Shown piece by piece: positions 43,247 through 54,800 of a stretch of 64,000 nucleotides of DNA; position 1 is the first letter of the stretch, and each line of letters starts with the position of its first letter. This DNA comes from JAAURB01 sp049647265 (lineage in GTDB: Bacteria; Cyanobacteriota; Cyanobacteriia; Cyanobacteriales; Microcoleaceae), in NCBI GenBank assembly GCA_049647265.1, contig JBARXJ010000042.1, positions 55,192-119,191 of the forward strand, given 5' to 3'. Under the pieces are notes generated by a model that had not been told where the DNA came from, did no database searches, and saw only the letters and a program-made list of their open reading frames with translations. The translations under genes and the position numbers were made by a program.

Positions 43247-44336
43247 ATGCTTTTAGGATTTAAAACTGAACTAAAACTTAATAACTACCAAAAAACTCAA
43301 TTAGTGGTCGCATTGCGGTGTAGCCCGCCATGCTTGGAATTGGGGATTAGCATTGACCAAAAACATTCTTGACCATAATCGAGAAAACCCTCAAGATCAA
43401 ATCAAATTTCCAACCGGAATTACTCTCCATAAGTGGTTAGTGGCAATGGTTAAACCAGAGTGTCCTTGGTATTACGAGGTTAGTAAATGCGCTCCTCAAT
43501 ATGCCCTTAGACAACTTTCCGAAGCTTGGAAACAAGCGTTTAAGAAAACCAAAAAACCACCAAAATTCAAGAAAAAAGGACAATCTGACAGTTATACGGT
43601 CGATGGTTCTCTAAAGATAGCTCATTTTAGAGTCAAAGTCCCGGTGATTGGGTGGTTAAAAACCTATGAGCTTTTACCTGTTGATACCGTGCCTAAGTCA
43701 TTTACTATTAGTCGCACCGCCGATAGATGGTTTATTAGCTGGAAAATTGAAGTTGAGTCAACTAATCTGCCTAAAATTGTTGAAGTGGTAGGTGTTGACC
43801 TAGGCATCAAAACCTTAGCCACGCTGTCAACAGGTGAGTTTTTTGATGGTGCTAAAAGCTATCGAAAATACGAGAAAAAACTTTCAAGGTTGCAATGGCT
43901 CAACCGCCATAAAATCCCAGGTTCCAATAATTGGAAAAAGACTCAAATAAAAATAGCTAGGCTACATCGAAAAATAGCTAATATTCGCTCATATACATTG
44001 CACAAACTCACAACATATCTTGCTAAGAAACACGGCAAAATTGGCATTGAGAACTTAAATGTGTCTGGAATGATAGCTAATCATAAGTTAGCAAAAGCTA
44101 TTGCGGATATGGGTTTTTACGAGTTCCGTAGGCAGCTTGAATACAAATGTCAGCTTTACGGTTCCCAATTAGTCGTAGTTGATCGATGGTTCCCAAGTTC
44201 CAAAACTTGCTCAGGTTGTCGAATCAAAAAAGAAACACTCTTGCTATCCCAAAGAGTGTTTAGGTGTGATTGCTGTGGTCTAGAAATAGATCGAGATTTA
44301 AACGCTGCCATTAATTTGCAAAGAACCGTCAGTTAG
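43247..44336 (+). pseudogene. tnpB: TnpB gene with N-terminal frameshift
   Basis: From ATG 43247 the frame gives MLLGFKTELKLNNYQKTQLV, then leaves frame and stops early. The next frame resumes with HCGVARHAWNWGLALTKNIL and runs to TAG 44336, so one base was gained or lost near 43301-43310. The rest is intact: RuvC acids in GVDLGIKTL, IGIENLNVSG and EIDRDLNAAINL, and zinc-ribbon Cys pairs in CSGC and CDCC. A protein of 327 residues could start at the internal TTG 43353 but would lack the first 35 or so residues. A restored protein would have about 362. It differs clearly from the other TnpB at 39586. Nuclease function is uncertain. Confidence 0.8.
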
Positions 44337-44411
44337 ACGGCGATAGCCTGTGGACAGAGTGCTGCCGACAGTTCTGGCTGAAGCAGGAATTAATCACTAA
44401 TCTACTTTTGT

Positions 44412-44651
44412 CTAGATATTTCTAGTTATGGGTAGATTTGGGTAAGTATTATGTAACGGTTCAAAGAAATTAACCGGAGTTGAGTGAGAACCGATAATGC
44501 AAGCACGACCGGGTTTAAACTGTTGAATGCGTAACCAGTTTTGATCGGCGTAGGAACGCATATCTAAGCTGCGGTAGAGAATGCCCTGACAAGCAGAACC
44601 ATCGGGGTTGTGTTCCCCATTAGATTGGTAATTGTAAAATCGATAAGCCAC
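44412..44651 (-). CDS. Small conserved-looking protein, unknown
   Basis: The 79-residue frame (GTG 44651) reads MAYRFYNYQSNGEHNPDGSACQG, ILYRSLDMRSYADQNWLRIQQ, FKPGRACIIGSHSTPVNFFEP and a short tail. The composition is protein-like, with aromatic and polar residues evenly spread, and the frame remains open far upstream without an ATG. I do not recognise a family. It could be the 3' part of a gene cut off by the element to the left, or a complete small gene using GTG. It is divergent from ftsH. Confidence 0.5.
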   Translation of the reverse strand: MAYRFYNYQSNGEHNPDGSACQGILYRSLDMRSYADQNWLRIQQFKPGRACIIGSHSTPVNFFEPLHNTYPNLPITRNI

Positions 44652-44882
44652 GGGGTAGATGCTCGTTTCTTGGTATAAACATTGATGATGTGAATTTAGT
44701 GTAGCGGATTTCTCCCGAATCAGGATAAGGATTGGTTTTGAGCGCTTAATTTATTGTTAAACAGGCAGATTAAGTGACAGCGGCTCAACCGCTTCGTTGG
44801 CAATAACGCTACACTTAATATTGGAACCCACACGCCCCATTACCTCATGAGGCAATCGCAATACCGAGAAGGCAATATTGAT
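44652..44882. other. Divergent spacer before ftsH
   Basis: This 231-bp region holds the ftsH promoter. The frame starting at ATG 44847 extends ftsH by 12 codons, which I do not accept as coding. GAGAAGG at 44868-44874 is a good ribosome binding site for ATG 44883. Confidence 0.5.
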
Positions 44883-46826
44883 ATGAAAAGCTCTTGGAGA
44901 TCAACTTCGACTCAACAACGCACTGTATTTCGTGGGCAGCACCAAACCACAGCGACGCAAAGACTAGGAAGAATTCTAGGCAGTTGGATTTTAGCCCAAA
45001 GTGTAGTATTGGGAACACCGGCTTTAGCGGATAACTCTCCTAAAACCCTCAGTTACAGTGAGTTGTTACAAAAAATTGAAGCAGGGGAAGTTGAACGCAT
45101 TCAAGAAGATCCCGCCCGTGGCATTGCTAAAGTTGAGCTGAAGGGAGAATCAGAGGATGCACCGACATATTATGTAGAGTTATTGGATCGAAATCCGGAA
45201 TTATTACAAGCAGTTCAAACGCAGTCAGAACTAGAGTACGAAGTTAAGCCATCTGCTGATAATAGCGCTGCGATGGGATTAATTATCAATCTTTTAGTGA
45301 TTTTTGTGGTGTTGGCGTTTCTATTAATGATTTTACGCCGTTCTACCCAAGCTTCTGGCCAAGCCATGAACTTCGGTAAGTCCCGCGCCCGGTTCCAGAT
45401 GGAAGCCAAAACGGGAGTATTATTTGACGATGTGGCCGGTATTGCAGAAGCCAAAGAAGAATTACAAGAAGTTGTCACATTCCTCAAACAACCCGAACGC
45501 TTTACCGCCATTGGGGCAAAAATTCCCAAAGGTGTGCTGTTAATTGGCCCTCCGGGAACGGGTAAAACCTTGTTGGCAAAAGCGATCGCTGGAGAAGCGG
45601 GAACTCCATTTTTCAGTATTTCCGGTTCAGAATTTGTCGAAATGTTTGTCGGGGTGGGAGCCTCGCGGGTTCGGGATTTATTCCGCAAAGCCAAAGAAAA
45701 CTCTCCCTGTATTGTGTTTATAGATGAAATTGATGCGGTTGGCCGTCAACGGGGGGCAGGTATTGGTGGCGGAAATGATGAACGAGAACAAACCCTCAAC
45801 CAGTTACTCACCGAAATGGATGGGTTTGAAGGCAACAACGGCATTATTATTATTGCGGCCACTAACCGCCCCGATGTCCTCGACTCAGCCTTGTTACGTC
45901 CGGGACGCTTTGATCGTCAAGTGATTGTTGATTTACCCGGTTACAATGGTCGCTTAGGGATTTTAGAAGTTCATGCCCGCAATAAAAAGCTAGCAGAAGA
46001 TGTGTCTTTAGAAGCAATTGCCCGCCGGACTCCGGGTTTTTCTGGGGCTGATTTATCTAATTTACTCAACGAAGCGGCTATTTTAACCGCCCGCCGTCGT
46101 AAAGAAGCCGTTACCACTTTAGAAATTGATGATGCAGTCGATCGCATTACCATTGGTTTAGCGTTATCGCCGTTATTGGATAGTAAGAAAAAGCGGTTAA
46201 TTGCTTATCATGAAGTCGGTCATGCGTTGCTGATGACATTGCTGAAAAATTCCGATCCATTGAATAAAGTTACCATTATTCCTCGTTCTGGGGGGATTGG
46301 TGGTTTTGCCCAGCAAACCTTTAATGAAGAGATGGTTGATAGTGGGCTATATACTCGTGCCTGGCTACTGGATCAAATTACCATTGCTTTGGGCGGACGT
46401 GCCGCTGAGAAAGAGGTATTCGGTGATGCAGAAATTACCATTGGTGCCAGTAACGATATTCAACGGGTGACCAACTTAGCGCGGGAAATGGTGACCCGAT
46501 ACGGAATGTCAGATTTAGGGCCGTTGGCGTTGGAAAATCCCGGTGGAGAAGTGTTCTTAGGGCGGGGACTGCCATCCCAGTCAGAATATTCCGAAAAAAT
46601 TGCCACTCAAATTGATCATCGCATTCGGCAAATTGCCTTTGAAGGTTATCAAAAAGCCCGACAAATTATCTCAGAACATCGAGAATTAATGGATTATTTG
46701 GTTGATTTATTGTTAGAAAGAGAAACCATTGAAGGGGAGGAATTTCGTAAAATTGTTTCTGAATACGTCACCCTACCCGAACAGCAAATGAAGATAGATT
46801 TAAAGAAAGATTCTTTAACGGTCTAA
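44883..46826 (+). CDS. ftsH: ATP-dependent zinc metalloprotease FtsH
   Basis: The membrane-bound AAA protease (about 647 residues) has an N-terminal hydrophobic segment and a periplasmic or lumenal part with SYSELLQKIEAGEVERI. A second transmembrane helix is near residues 130-155 (LIINLLVIFVVLAFLLMIL). Walker A is GPPGTGKT (222-229), Walker B is in IVFIDEIDAVGRQ, and the SRH follows. The metalloprotease motif is HEVGH (443-447), a HExGH variant of the usual HEAGH, and the third zinc ligand Asp lies in the conserved C-terminal region. In cyanobacteria FtsH complexes degrade damaged photosystem II D1 protein and other membrane proteins. I chose ATG 44883 because of GAGAAGG upstream. It overlaps the convergent kinase gene by 12 bp at the stops. 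Confidence 0.95.
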   Translation: MKSSWRSTSTQQRTVFRGQHQTTATQRLGRILGSWILAQSVVLGTPALADNSPKTLSYSELLQKIEAGEVERIQEDPARGIAKVELKGESEDAPTYYVELLDRNPELLQAVQTQSELEYEVKPSADNSAAMGLIINLLVIFVVLAFLLMILRRSTQASGQAMNFGKSRARFQMEAKTGVLFDDVAGIAEAKEELQEVVTFLKQPERFTAIGAKIPKGVLLIGPPGTGKTLLAKAIAGEAGTPFFSISGSEFVEMFVGVGASRVRDLFRKAKENSPCIVFIDEIDAVGRQRGAGIGGGNDEREQTLNQLLTEMDGFEGNNGIIIIAATNRPDVLDSALLRPGRFDRQVIVDLPGYNGRLGILEVHARNKKLAEDVSLEAIARRTPGFSGADLSNLLNEAAILTARRRKEAVTTLEIDDAVDRITIGLALSPLLDSKKKRLIAYHEVGHALLMTLLKNSDPLNKVTIIPRSGGIGGFAQQTFNEEMVDSGLYTRAWLLDQITIALGGRAAEKEVFGDAEITIGASNDIQRVTNLAREMVTRYGMSDLGPLALENPGGEVFLGRGLPSQSEYSEKIATQIDHRIRQIAFEGYQKARQIISEHRELMDYLVDLLLERETIEGEEFRKIVSEYVTLPEQQMKIDLKKDSLTV

Positions 46827-48005
46827 AGATAAGGGGAAAGTGACTGTAAACGTTGACCCAACTCCCACTTGCGAAACCAATACAATTTTACCGGATAGTA
46901 GGTTTACTAAGCGCTCAACAATGGCTAAACCTAAGCCTGTACTATCTGGTAAATAGGTTTCTCGAGATCCGGCTCGATAATAAGGCTGAAAAATTCGCTC
47001 TTGCTCCGTTGGACTAATGCCTTTGCCAGTATCGGCGATAATCAATTGCCAAGTCTCTTGATTGCAGTGTTGACAGATGACTGTTACTGTACCAGAATCG
47101 GTATATCGAATCGCATTACTGACTAAATTTGTAGCAATTTGTTGGATTCGTAAGACATCTGTCATCACTTGCGCTGGAGCGTTATCGAGATTAACAATAA
47201 CTTCTAAGTCTTTCTGATACGCTAACGGTTCTAGTGCTTCAACCACTGTTTTAATAATCGCAGAAATATCGGTTTGATTTAAATTCAGTTTAATTTGACC
47301 GGCTTCACACCGAGAAATTTCTAAGGTATCGTTCACTAATCGTAGCAGTTGTTCTCCATTTTTTAACATTCTTTCGATCAGTTGAAAGTCTAGAGAGGTA
47401 CTTTGTCCTTGCAGTTTTTTTTGCTGTTGTTGCAGTAACAAAGAAGAAAAACCAATAATCGAATTTAAGGGATTTTTTATCTCATGAGCAAAATAGGAAA
47501 TATTTTCTTTTTGGGATTGAACTAATCGATTTAATTGCTGATTATTCAGAACTAATTGGGTATGCATCTGCTCTAGTTTTTCAAGTTGAGCCTCAACATA
47601 GCTTTCTAAAGAGAGAAAGATCACCTCATCTAATACCGCATCAATTTTACGAACAGCTTGTAAAACTTCAGCGGCTGTACCTGTGAGTAAATCCGGTTCT
47701 AATACAACAAATAGGACTTGTCGTAATAAGCGATATTCGTGGATAATTTCAGCCGCATCATAGCCCTGCTCTGCTCGTACTATTCCATGTTCTAAGCTAT
47801 GTTTTTCTACTTTCTGAGGTTGGTCAATGATTGATTCAGTCAGTAAGCTGGCAACTGCTTCTAAAACAATCGGTAAACTATCGCGAATTGATTCATAAGT
47901 TAAGGTTTTGCTCGTTCCGATTTCTTCATCTTGACGAACTTCATCAACCCAGCTTTCTATCACCGAATCGATTTTAGATAATAATATTTGACCTATATCT
48001 TTCAT
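46815..48005 (-). CDS. Sensor histidine kinase with RsbRD-like N-terminal domain
   Basis: The 396-residue soluble kinase begins with a helical domain (about 5-150) that resembles the RsbRD/RsbT co-antagonist N-terminus: SKIDSVIESWVDEVRQD, IRDSLPIVLEAVASLL and SLEHGIVRAEQGYDAAEIIHEYRLL. A coiled coil leads to HisKA (His in SYFAHEIKNPLNSIIG) and HATPase_c (NLVSNAIRYTDSG, DTGKGISPTEQERIF, STGLGLAIV). The sensory signal is unknown. No receiver is attached. The last codons overlap the ftsH 3' end on the opposite strand, so converging transcripts would form a short antisense pair. Confidence 0.9.
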   Translation of the reverse strand: MKDIGQILLSKIDSVIESWVDEVRQDEEIGTSKTLTYESIRDSLPIVLEAVASLLTESIIDQPQKVEKHSLEHGIVRAEQGYDAAEIIHEYRLLRQVLFVVLEPDLLTGTAAEVLQAVRKIDAVLDEVIFLSLESYVEAQLEKLEQMHTQLVLNNQQLNRLVQSQKENISYFAHEIKNPLNSIIGFSSLLLQQQQKKLQGQSTSLDFQLIERMLKNGEQLLRLVNDTLEISRCEAGQIKLNLNQTDISAIIKTVVEALEPLAYQKDLEVIVNLDNAPAQVMTDVLRIQQIATNLVSNAIRYTDSGTVTVICQHCNQETWQLIIADTGKGISPTEQERIFQPYYRAGSRETYLPDSTGLGLAIVERLVNLLSGKIVLVSQVGVGSTFTVTFPLSLDR

Positions 48006-48890
48006 AATAAAGTAGAAGTATCAATAACATAAACAGCTAGATATTGTAAGTTTTTGAATTGAAGTCTATAAATTTATGAAAAAAATAATGATAAATTGAT
48101 CGAAAGTAAATGAACGAGGAATTGGGTATAAATGAACGAATTTTATGATAAAAATATGACAATCTAACCTAATTGTAATACAGCCTTTAGCTGGGTTACT
48201 GATGGCTCAATTCTTCTTAATTTATATTGATCAGAAAAAAGATAGATGTTACTTTTATCAACAATCAAGAATGATTACAATCATCATGCAGATGCAGTAT
48301 ACCACTAGATGGACTGGCATTTGAGATTAATATGAAAGTTAAAAGCGCTATAGCATAGTGGTTAAAGGGCTGAAGCGAAGAACAGTTCTAGTCTACCCCC
48401 AGGGTCAGCGGGGATGGCACCGCTATTACAAGCTTGCTGATTGTAACTACTTGTAGTGCTTATTATCTAACGAATCCGTCAGTGAATCACAGATATAGCT
48501 GAGTTTCGTTATTTTTCTTTACATTACAGGGTTTAAAATACATCCTTAGATGGATGAAATCTGAACTTAAAAGGCTTTAATCATCGATCAGAGCAGTCTG
48601 ATTTGAAGACTAGGAAACTTATCCTTATCCAATAGCATCACAGGACAACAGTAGAGTAATACTTGCGGAAAACGACAGCCACATAAAGCTTGAGTTCCGA
48701 GGGGAAATAATAATGATTAACAAGATGTATTGTTGAGTGGGGTTTCATCAGCTTTTAGGGAATACTAAGTCTGTCACATCACTCCGCCAGCCTATTAATT
48801 AGGCAAAATAACTATTACTGAATCGACTCAATCGATTTTAGAGTTATTTGGGTATAAATAATTCAGTTTGTATACTTAGGAGCCTTAATC
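48006..48890. other. Long intergenic region before the large kinase gene
   Basis: This 885-bp AT-rich region separates divergent genes. I find no frame of note and no firm RNA gene. A tRNA-like stretch (GCTATAGCATAGTGGTTAAAG, near 48348) has no matching T-arm, and an AGCGG/CCGCT hairpin lies at 48396-48415. The right end has a good ribosome binding site (AGGAGCC) 8 nt before the kinase ATG. Such length suggests a multi-part promoter or an undetected small RNA. Confidence 0.4.
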
Positions 48891-51800
48891 ATGAAAACAA
48901 CTTCCTCACAGTTTCACAACTATGAAATTATAGAAACTCTACACATCGGATCAAAAGCACAGGTCTATAGAGCGAGACGACTTCGTGACCAACAGCTCGT
49001 CATATTAAAAGTACTCCGCAATCAATATCCCAGCTTAAACGAATTAATTCAGTTTCAGAATCAATACACGATTATTAAAGATTTAAACCTAAGCGGTATT
49101 GTTCAGCCGATTGCATTAGAGTCTGAAGATTATAAATGGTTGTTAGTGATGCCGGATGACGGCTCAATTTCCTTGACTCAATACTTAATTAATCAGAAAT
49201 TATCGCTTCCAGAACGAATAGAGCTAGGATTACGCACAGGACTGCAATTAACCGAAACCTTAGAAGAACTATTTCAGAATAGAATCATTCATAAAGACAT
49301 TAAGCCTAAAAATATTATTATTAATCCTCGTAATCAAGCGCTCAAGCTGATTGATTTTAGCCTAGCCTCTAAGCTAACTCTAGAAACCCAAAACCTTCAA
49401 AATCCAAATACTTTAGAAGGAACACTCGCCTATATCTCTCCCGAACAAACCGGGCGCATGAATCGGGGAATTGATTATCGAACAGATTTCTATTCCCTCG
49501 GTATAACATTGTATGAAATATTGACAGAAGAACTCCCTTTTAAAAGTAACGATCCGCTCGAACTGATTCATTCTCATCTCGCAAAAATACCACAGCCTTT
49601 AAAGGAAAAAGTAAAAGAAATTCCGGCAGCTCTTTCAGATATTGTGATGAAATTAATTGCAAAAAATGCCGAAGATCGTTATCAAAGTACTATCGGACTA
49701 AAAGGTGATTTAGAACAATGTTTGTCTGAGTGGAAACAAACGGGAGACATTCAATATTTTACATTAGGAAAACTAGATAAGTTAGCTCAGTTTAATATTA
49801 CCCAAAAACTCTATGGGCGAGAAGCTCAAGTTAAACTTCTATTACAAGCCTTTAAACGAGTCAGTCAAGGTAGCTTTGAACTGATTTTAATTGGTGGTTA
49901 TTCGGGAGTCGGTAAAACAGCATTAGTTAACGAAATTTTAAGGCAATTAACTCAATCCAAGGGCTATTTTTCTTCTGGAAAATTTGATCAGTTTCAGTCT
50001 AATATCCCTATGGAAGCACCGATTAAAGCTTTACGCGCAGTTGTGGCAGAATTGTTAACAGAAACTCAACAGCGTTTAGACTATTGGAAAAAGCGATTTT
50101 TGAGTGCTTTAGGAAGTAACGCTCAATTAATTATTGATGTGATTCCAGAGTTAGAATTAATCATCGGAAAACAACCGCCTGTAGCGAAAATTGGCCCCAC
50201 AGAAGCAGCGCGTCGTTTTGCTCAAACCTTTACTCACTTTACTCAAGCCCTTGCAGATGTAAAACACCCTCATGTACAATTTATTGATGATTGGCAATGG
50301 GCTGATAGCGCTACTTTACAAGCTTATTCAGATAGCTTACAGAATTATGAAAATCCCTATTCTCTGTTGATTTCAGCTTATCGAGATAACGAAGTTAACC
50401 CCACCCATCCCTTTATCAAAATGGTGGAGTCTTTGCGACAAACAAAGGTTAAAATTACAGAGATTAAACTAGAACCTTTACAACTATTTTATGTGGCACA
50501 ATTGGTTGCCGATACCTTACATACCACTGTTGAAAAAGTGATGCCGTTGGCGGAGTTACTCCACGAAAAAACCAATGGAAATCCTTTTTTCCTGACTCAA
50601 CTGCTGAAATCATTATACGAAGCCGGATTAATTTGGTTTGATACCTGTTGTTGTCAGTGGCAGTGGGACTGGGCAAAAATTCAACAACAAGGCGTAACGG
50701 ATAATGTGGTTGAATTGATGATTAGCCGCATAAGTCAGTTACCTCAACTCAGCCAAAATGCCTTAAAGTTAGCGGCTTGTATTGGGAATCAATTTGATTT
50801 GCAAACGTTAGCGATTACAGCAGAAACTTCACATGAAAAAGTGGCACAAGATTTATGGCCAGCCATTCAAGAAGGATTTATTATCCCTTTAAGTGAAGCC
50901 TACAAAGCTTATTCAGACCGTTTAGAAACCGATGATTTAACCTTAAATTGTAACTGTGATTATCGCTTTCTTCATGACCGCGTGCAACAGGCAGCTTATG
51001 AATTAATTCCAGAAGCAGATAAGCAAATCACTCATTATCAAATCGGACAACTTTTACTGGCACAAACGCCACCGGAAAATAGAGGGGATAATATTTTTGA
51101 GTTAGTACATCAGTTAAATTATGGGACGAATTTAATTTCGACTCAAAAACAGCGGGATGAATTAGCAGAGTTAAACTTAATTGCGACACAAAAAGCTAAA
51201 AATTCGGCTGCTTATCAAGTGGCTAAAAAGTATTGTGAATTTGGGATTAGTTTACTGCCTCAAAGGACTTGGAAAACTGATTATCAGTTAATCTATAGTT
51301 TGCATCGAGAAGCGGCAGAAACAAGCTACTTGTGTGGGGATTTTGAGCAAGCTGAAGCGCTTTATTCTACCACGTTAGCGCAGGCTCAAACGGTTTTAGA
51401 CAAAGCAGCGATCTATCGGATTCAGATGACTCAGTATCATCTGCAAGGACGAAATGCCGAAGCGATCGCTATTCAACGTCAAAGCTTACAATTGTTTGGC
51501 TGGGAAATGCCAGAAACTGTAGCGGAAATTCAGCGTAGTTTAAATAAAAAAATAAAAACCGTCAATCAGTTTTTGCAAAAAAATAGCATTGATTCTATCT
51601 TAGAACTGCCTAAAATGCAGGATAAAAACACAGCAGAAATGCTGCGAATTCTGCAAATATTATTACATACAGCCTGGTTGGATGGTCACACCTTATTGGC
51701 ATTATTAGCAGTGGGAAAAATGACTACACTGTCACTGAAATATGGCAATAGCGATTTGTCTCCCTTTGGTTATGTTGGTTATGGAATGATTGCCAATATT

Positions 51801-54800
51801 CAACTAAACGATCCTAAATTTGCTTACCAATTTGGCAGTATGGCAGTGCATCTTTGTGAACAATTTAATAATCCTGATGTGGCAGGAATGGCAAATTTCT
51901 TATTTGCTTCTGATGTTCATAGTTGGAGTCGTCCGTTACGAGAAGCTGATATTTATTACGAAAATGCGTTTCAATATAGCATGATAGCGGGTAACTGGCT
52001 AACGGTTAGTTTTGCGATCATGCAAAGTGGTTCAGATCAACTAACTTACGGTAAAAACCTCATAGAATTACACAAAATTGTTCAAGATAATGCTGATTTT
52101 CTTCTGAAAGTTAAAAGTTTAGAAAACAGAGATGCACTCATAGCAGGGGTGCTGCAACCTGTGCGGCATCTATTGGGTTTAACTAAAGCAGTAAATAGTT
52201 TTGATGATGATGAGTTTAGCGAAGCAGAATATTTAGAGAAATATAAAAATATCCCATTTCATTTAGCTTGGTTTTATTCTGTTAAAATTCGCCATGCTTA
52301 TTTATTAAATCAATCTGAACAATATTTAGAATTAATACCTAAATTAGAGATTGTTGAAAAGACAGTTCCGACTAATGCCAAAGTTCCTTCTACTGTCTTT
52401 TATGTCGCACTGATGCATTTAAGTTTAGTGGAGACAAACTGTGAGAATATTCAAGATCAATTCCATTGGCAAGCCGTGATTCCTTTAGAAGAAAAATTAA
52501 ATCAATGGCAACAACATTGTCCTGAAAATATTCAACATAAATATATTCTAATTCAAGCAGAAAAAGCACGGCTAAAATCTGAAATAACAGCCGCAATTGA
52601 CTATTATGAACAAGCCATCGATCAAGCTCAGATCAATGATTATCTTTATGAAGAAGCGCTAGGGAATGAATTGGCAGCAAAATTTTATTTGAATTGGGGT
52701 AAACCAAAAATTGCCCGAACTTATTTAATGGAAGCTTATCGTTGTTATGAACACTGGGGAGCAACCGTAAAAATCAATCAGCTTGCACAAGAATATCCTG
52801 ATATATTTAACCCAATTTCAAAGCCAGAGCAGGAGAGTAATCAAATAATACAAAGCCTCAACAGTGTAAGTTCTTTATCTTATCAAACTAGCTATTCTAA
52901 TGGTTCTAATAGTAGCACCAGTTTAGTTCATTTGTTGGACTTAGTGAGTGTATTGAAAATGTCTCAAGCCATTTCTGAGGAAATTGATATAGACCAACTT
53001 GTCACCAAACTAATGCAGATGATTTTAGAAAATGCCGGAGCGACCCAAGGCGTTTTTATGTTTAATCATGCATCTGAATTAATGGTTGAAGCCGTTGCTC
53101 TTCAAGGAGTAGAATCTAATGATGGCTTCAGTATTAATCAACAAAAGTTACCTGTTGCAGAGAGTGATGATATTCCGCTAAAGATCGTTAATTCAGTTCA
53201 GCGACAATTAAAACCGATTGTGATTGATGATGTATTGAATCAGGCAGAATACGCCGCAGATACTTATATTCTAAAGCGAAAACCAAAAAGTTTACTCTGC
53301 TTACCCATTCTGAATGCGGGTCAGTTACTCGCAGTTTTGTATCTAGAAAACCATTTAACCACTCATACTTTTACAGCCGAAAGAATAGAGGTGTTAAAAC
53401 TGTTGTGTTCTCAAGCAGCAATTTCTTTAAATAATGCTAAACTTTATCGCCAGTCTCAAGATTCTGCTGAGCAATTACAAGCCTCTCAAGAATTACTAAA
53501 GTCGGTATTAGATAATATTCCTCAACTGATTTTCTGGAAAGATAGAGAGAGTGTATTTTTGGGTTGTAACCAAAATGCTGCTAAAGTAGTTGGGTTAAAT
53601 TCTCCAGCAGAAATAGTTGGAAAAACAGATTATGATATGCCTTCGACACTAGAACAAACTGAATCTTATCTTCAATCCGATCGTGAAGTGATAGAGTCAG
53701 GTAAAGCAAAACTACGTTTCGTTGAACCTCACCAACAAGCAGACGGTAAGCAGGCTTGGATAGAAACCAATAAAATTCCCTTGCGAGATACCAATGGAGA
53801 AATGTATGGAATTCTGTGTACGCTGGAAGATATCACCGAGCGTAAACAATTTGAAGACAATCTAAAAAACTATAACGAAACCTTAGAAACTCAAATCAAA
53901 GAGCGAACCGCTCAACTGCAAGAAGCGCAGCGAATTGCTCAGATAGGAAATTGGGATCTAAATGTGGCAACAGGTCAGTTTTCTGGCTCTGAAGCAGCTT
54001 ATCAAGTGTTTGGTCAGTCTATAGAAAAAGATCAGCTCGCCCCAGTCGAAGACCTCGGAAAATTTTATCCTCCAAAAGACTTAGAAAAATTGCAGCAGGC
54101 AATCACTCATACGATTCAAACTGGAGAGAGTTTTAATCTAGAATTAGCAATGCATAAAATTGATGGAGAACCGGGTTATGTTCATGTTTTAGGGGAAGCC
54201 GTCTATAATCAGCAGGGGCAACTTACCCATGTGTTCGGGACACTGATGAATATTACTGAACGAAAACAGATGGAGTTGAAGCTGAAAAAACAGACCATAC
54301 AGTTAAAAAATACTTTGAAAGAACTCAAACAAACTCAAGCACAAGTGATTCAAAGTGAGAAAATGTCGAGTTTAGGACAAATGGTGGGGGGTGTGGCTCA
54401 TGAGATTAATAATCCGGTTAATTTTATTCATGCCAATATAGAATATGCGGAACAATACAGTCAGGATTTACTGGGATTAGTTGAGCTTTATCAGAACTAT
54501 TATCCGGAAGCGCCTGAGGAAATAGAAGAAAGGATAGAAGAGATTGAATTAGATTATTTACAAACAGATTATCCCAAGCTATTGCAATCAATGAAAACTG
54601 GAACAGAACGAATTCGGGCGATTGTGCTTTCCCTACGGAATTTCTCTCGGTTGGATGAAGCAGAACTGAAAGAGGCAAATATTAACGAAGGATTAGAAAG
54701 TACATTATTAATTATACAAAATCGCTTAAAAGATTCTAATATAGAAGTTATTGAAAATTATGGTAGTTTACCAAAAATTCAATGCTATCCCGGTAAACTG

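Larger units (their letters stand above)
43030..44400. mobile_element. Second TnpB-type element, with RHH gene but no tnpA
   Basis: The unit has the divergent RHH gene and frameshifted tnpB, then a GC-rich stretch with hairpin-like sequence after the tnpB stop (GACGGCGATAGCC, GCTGCCGACAGTTC, TGGCTGAAGCAGGAA), a usual position for guide-RNA and right-end sequence. No tnpA is found. It may be a solo TnpB element that moves with help in trans, or an inactive relic. The ends are not defined. Confidence 0.45.

Noticed and set aside
48345..48430. tRNA candidate with GCATAGTGGTTAAAG
   Set aside because: The D-arm-like part is present, but no T-loop (TTC-type) or acceptor pairing was found.
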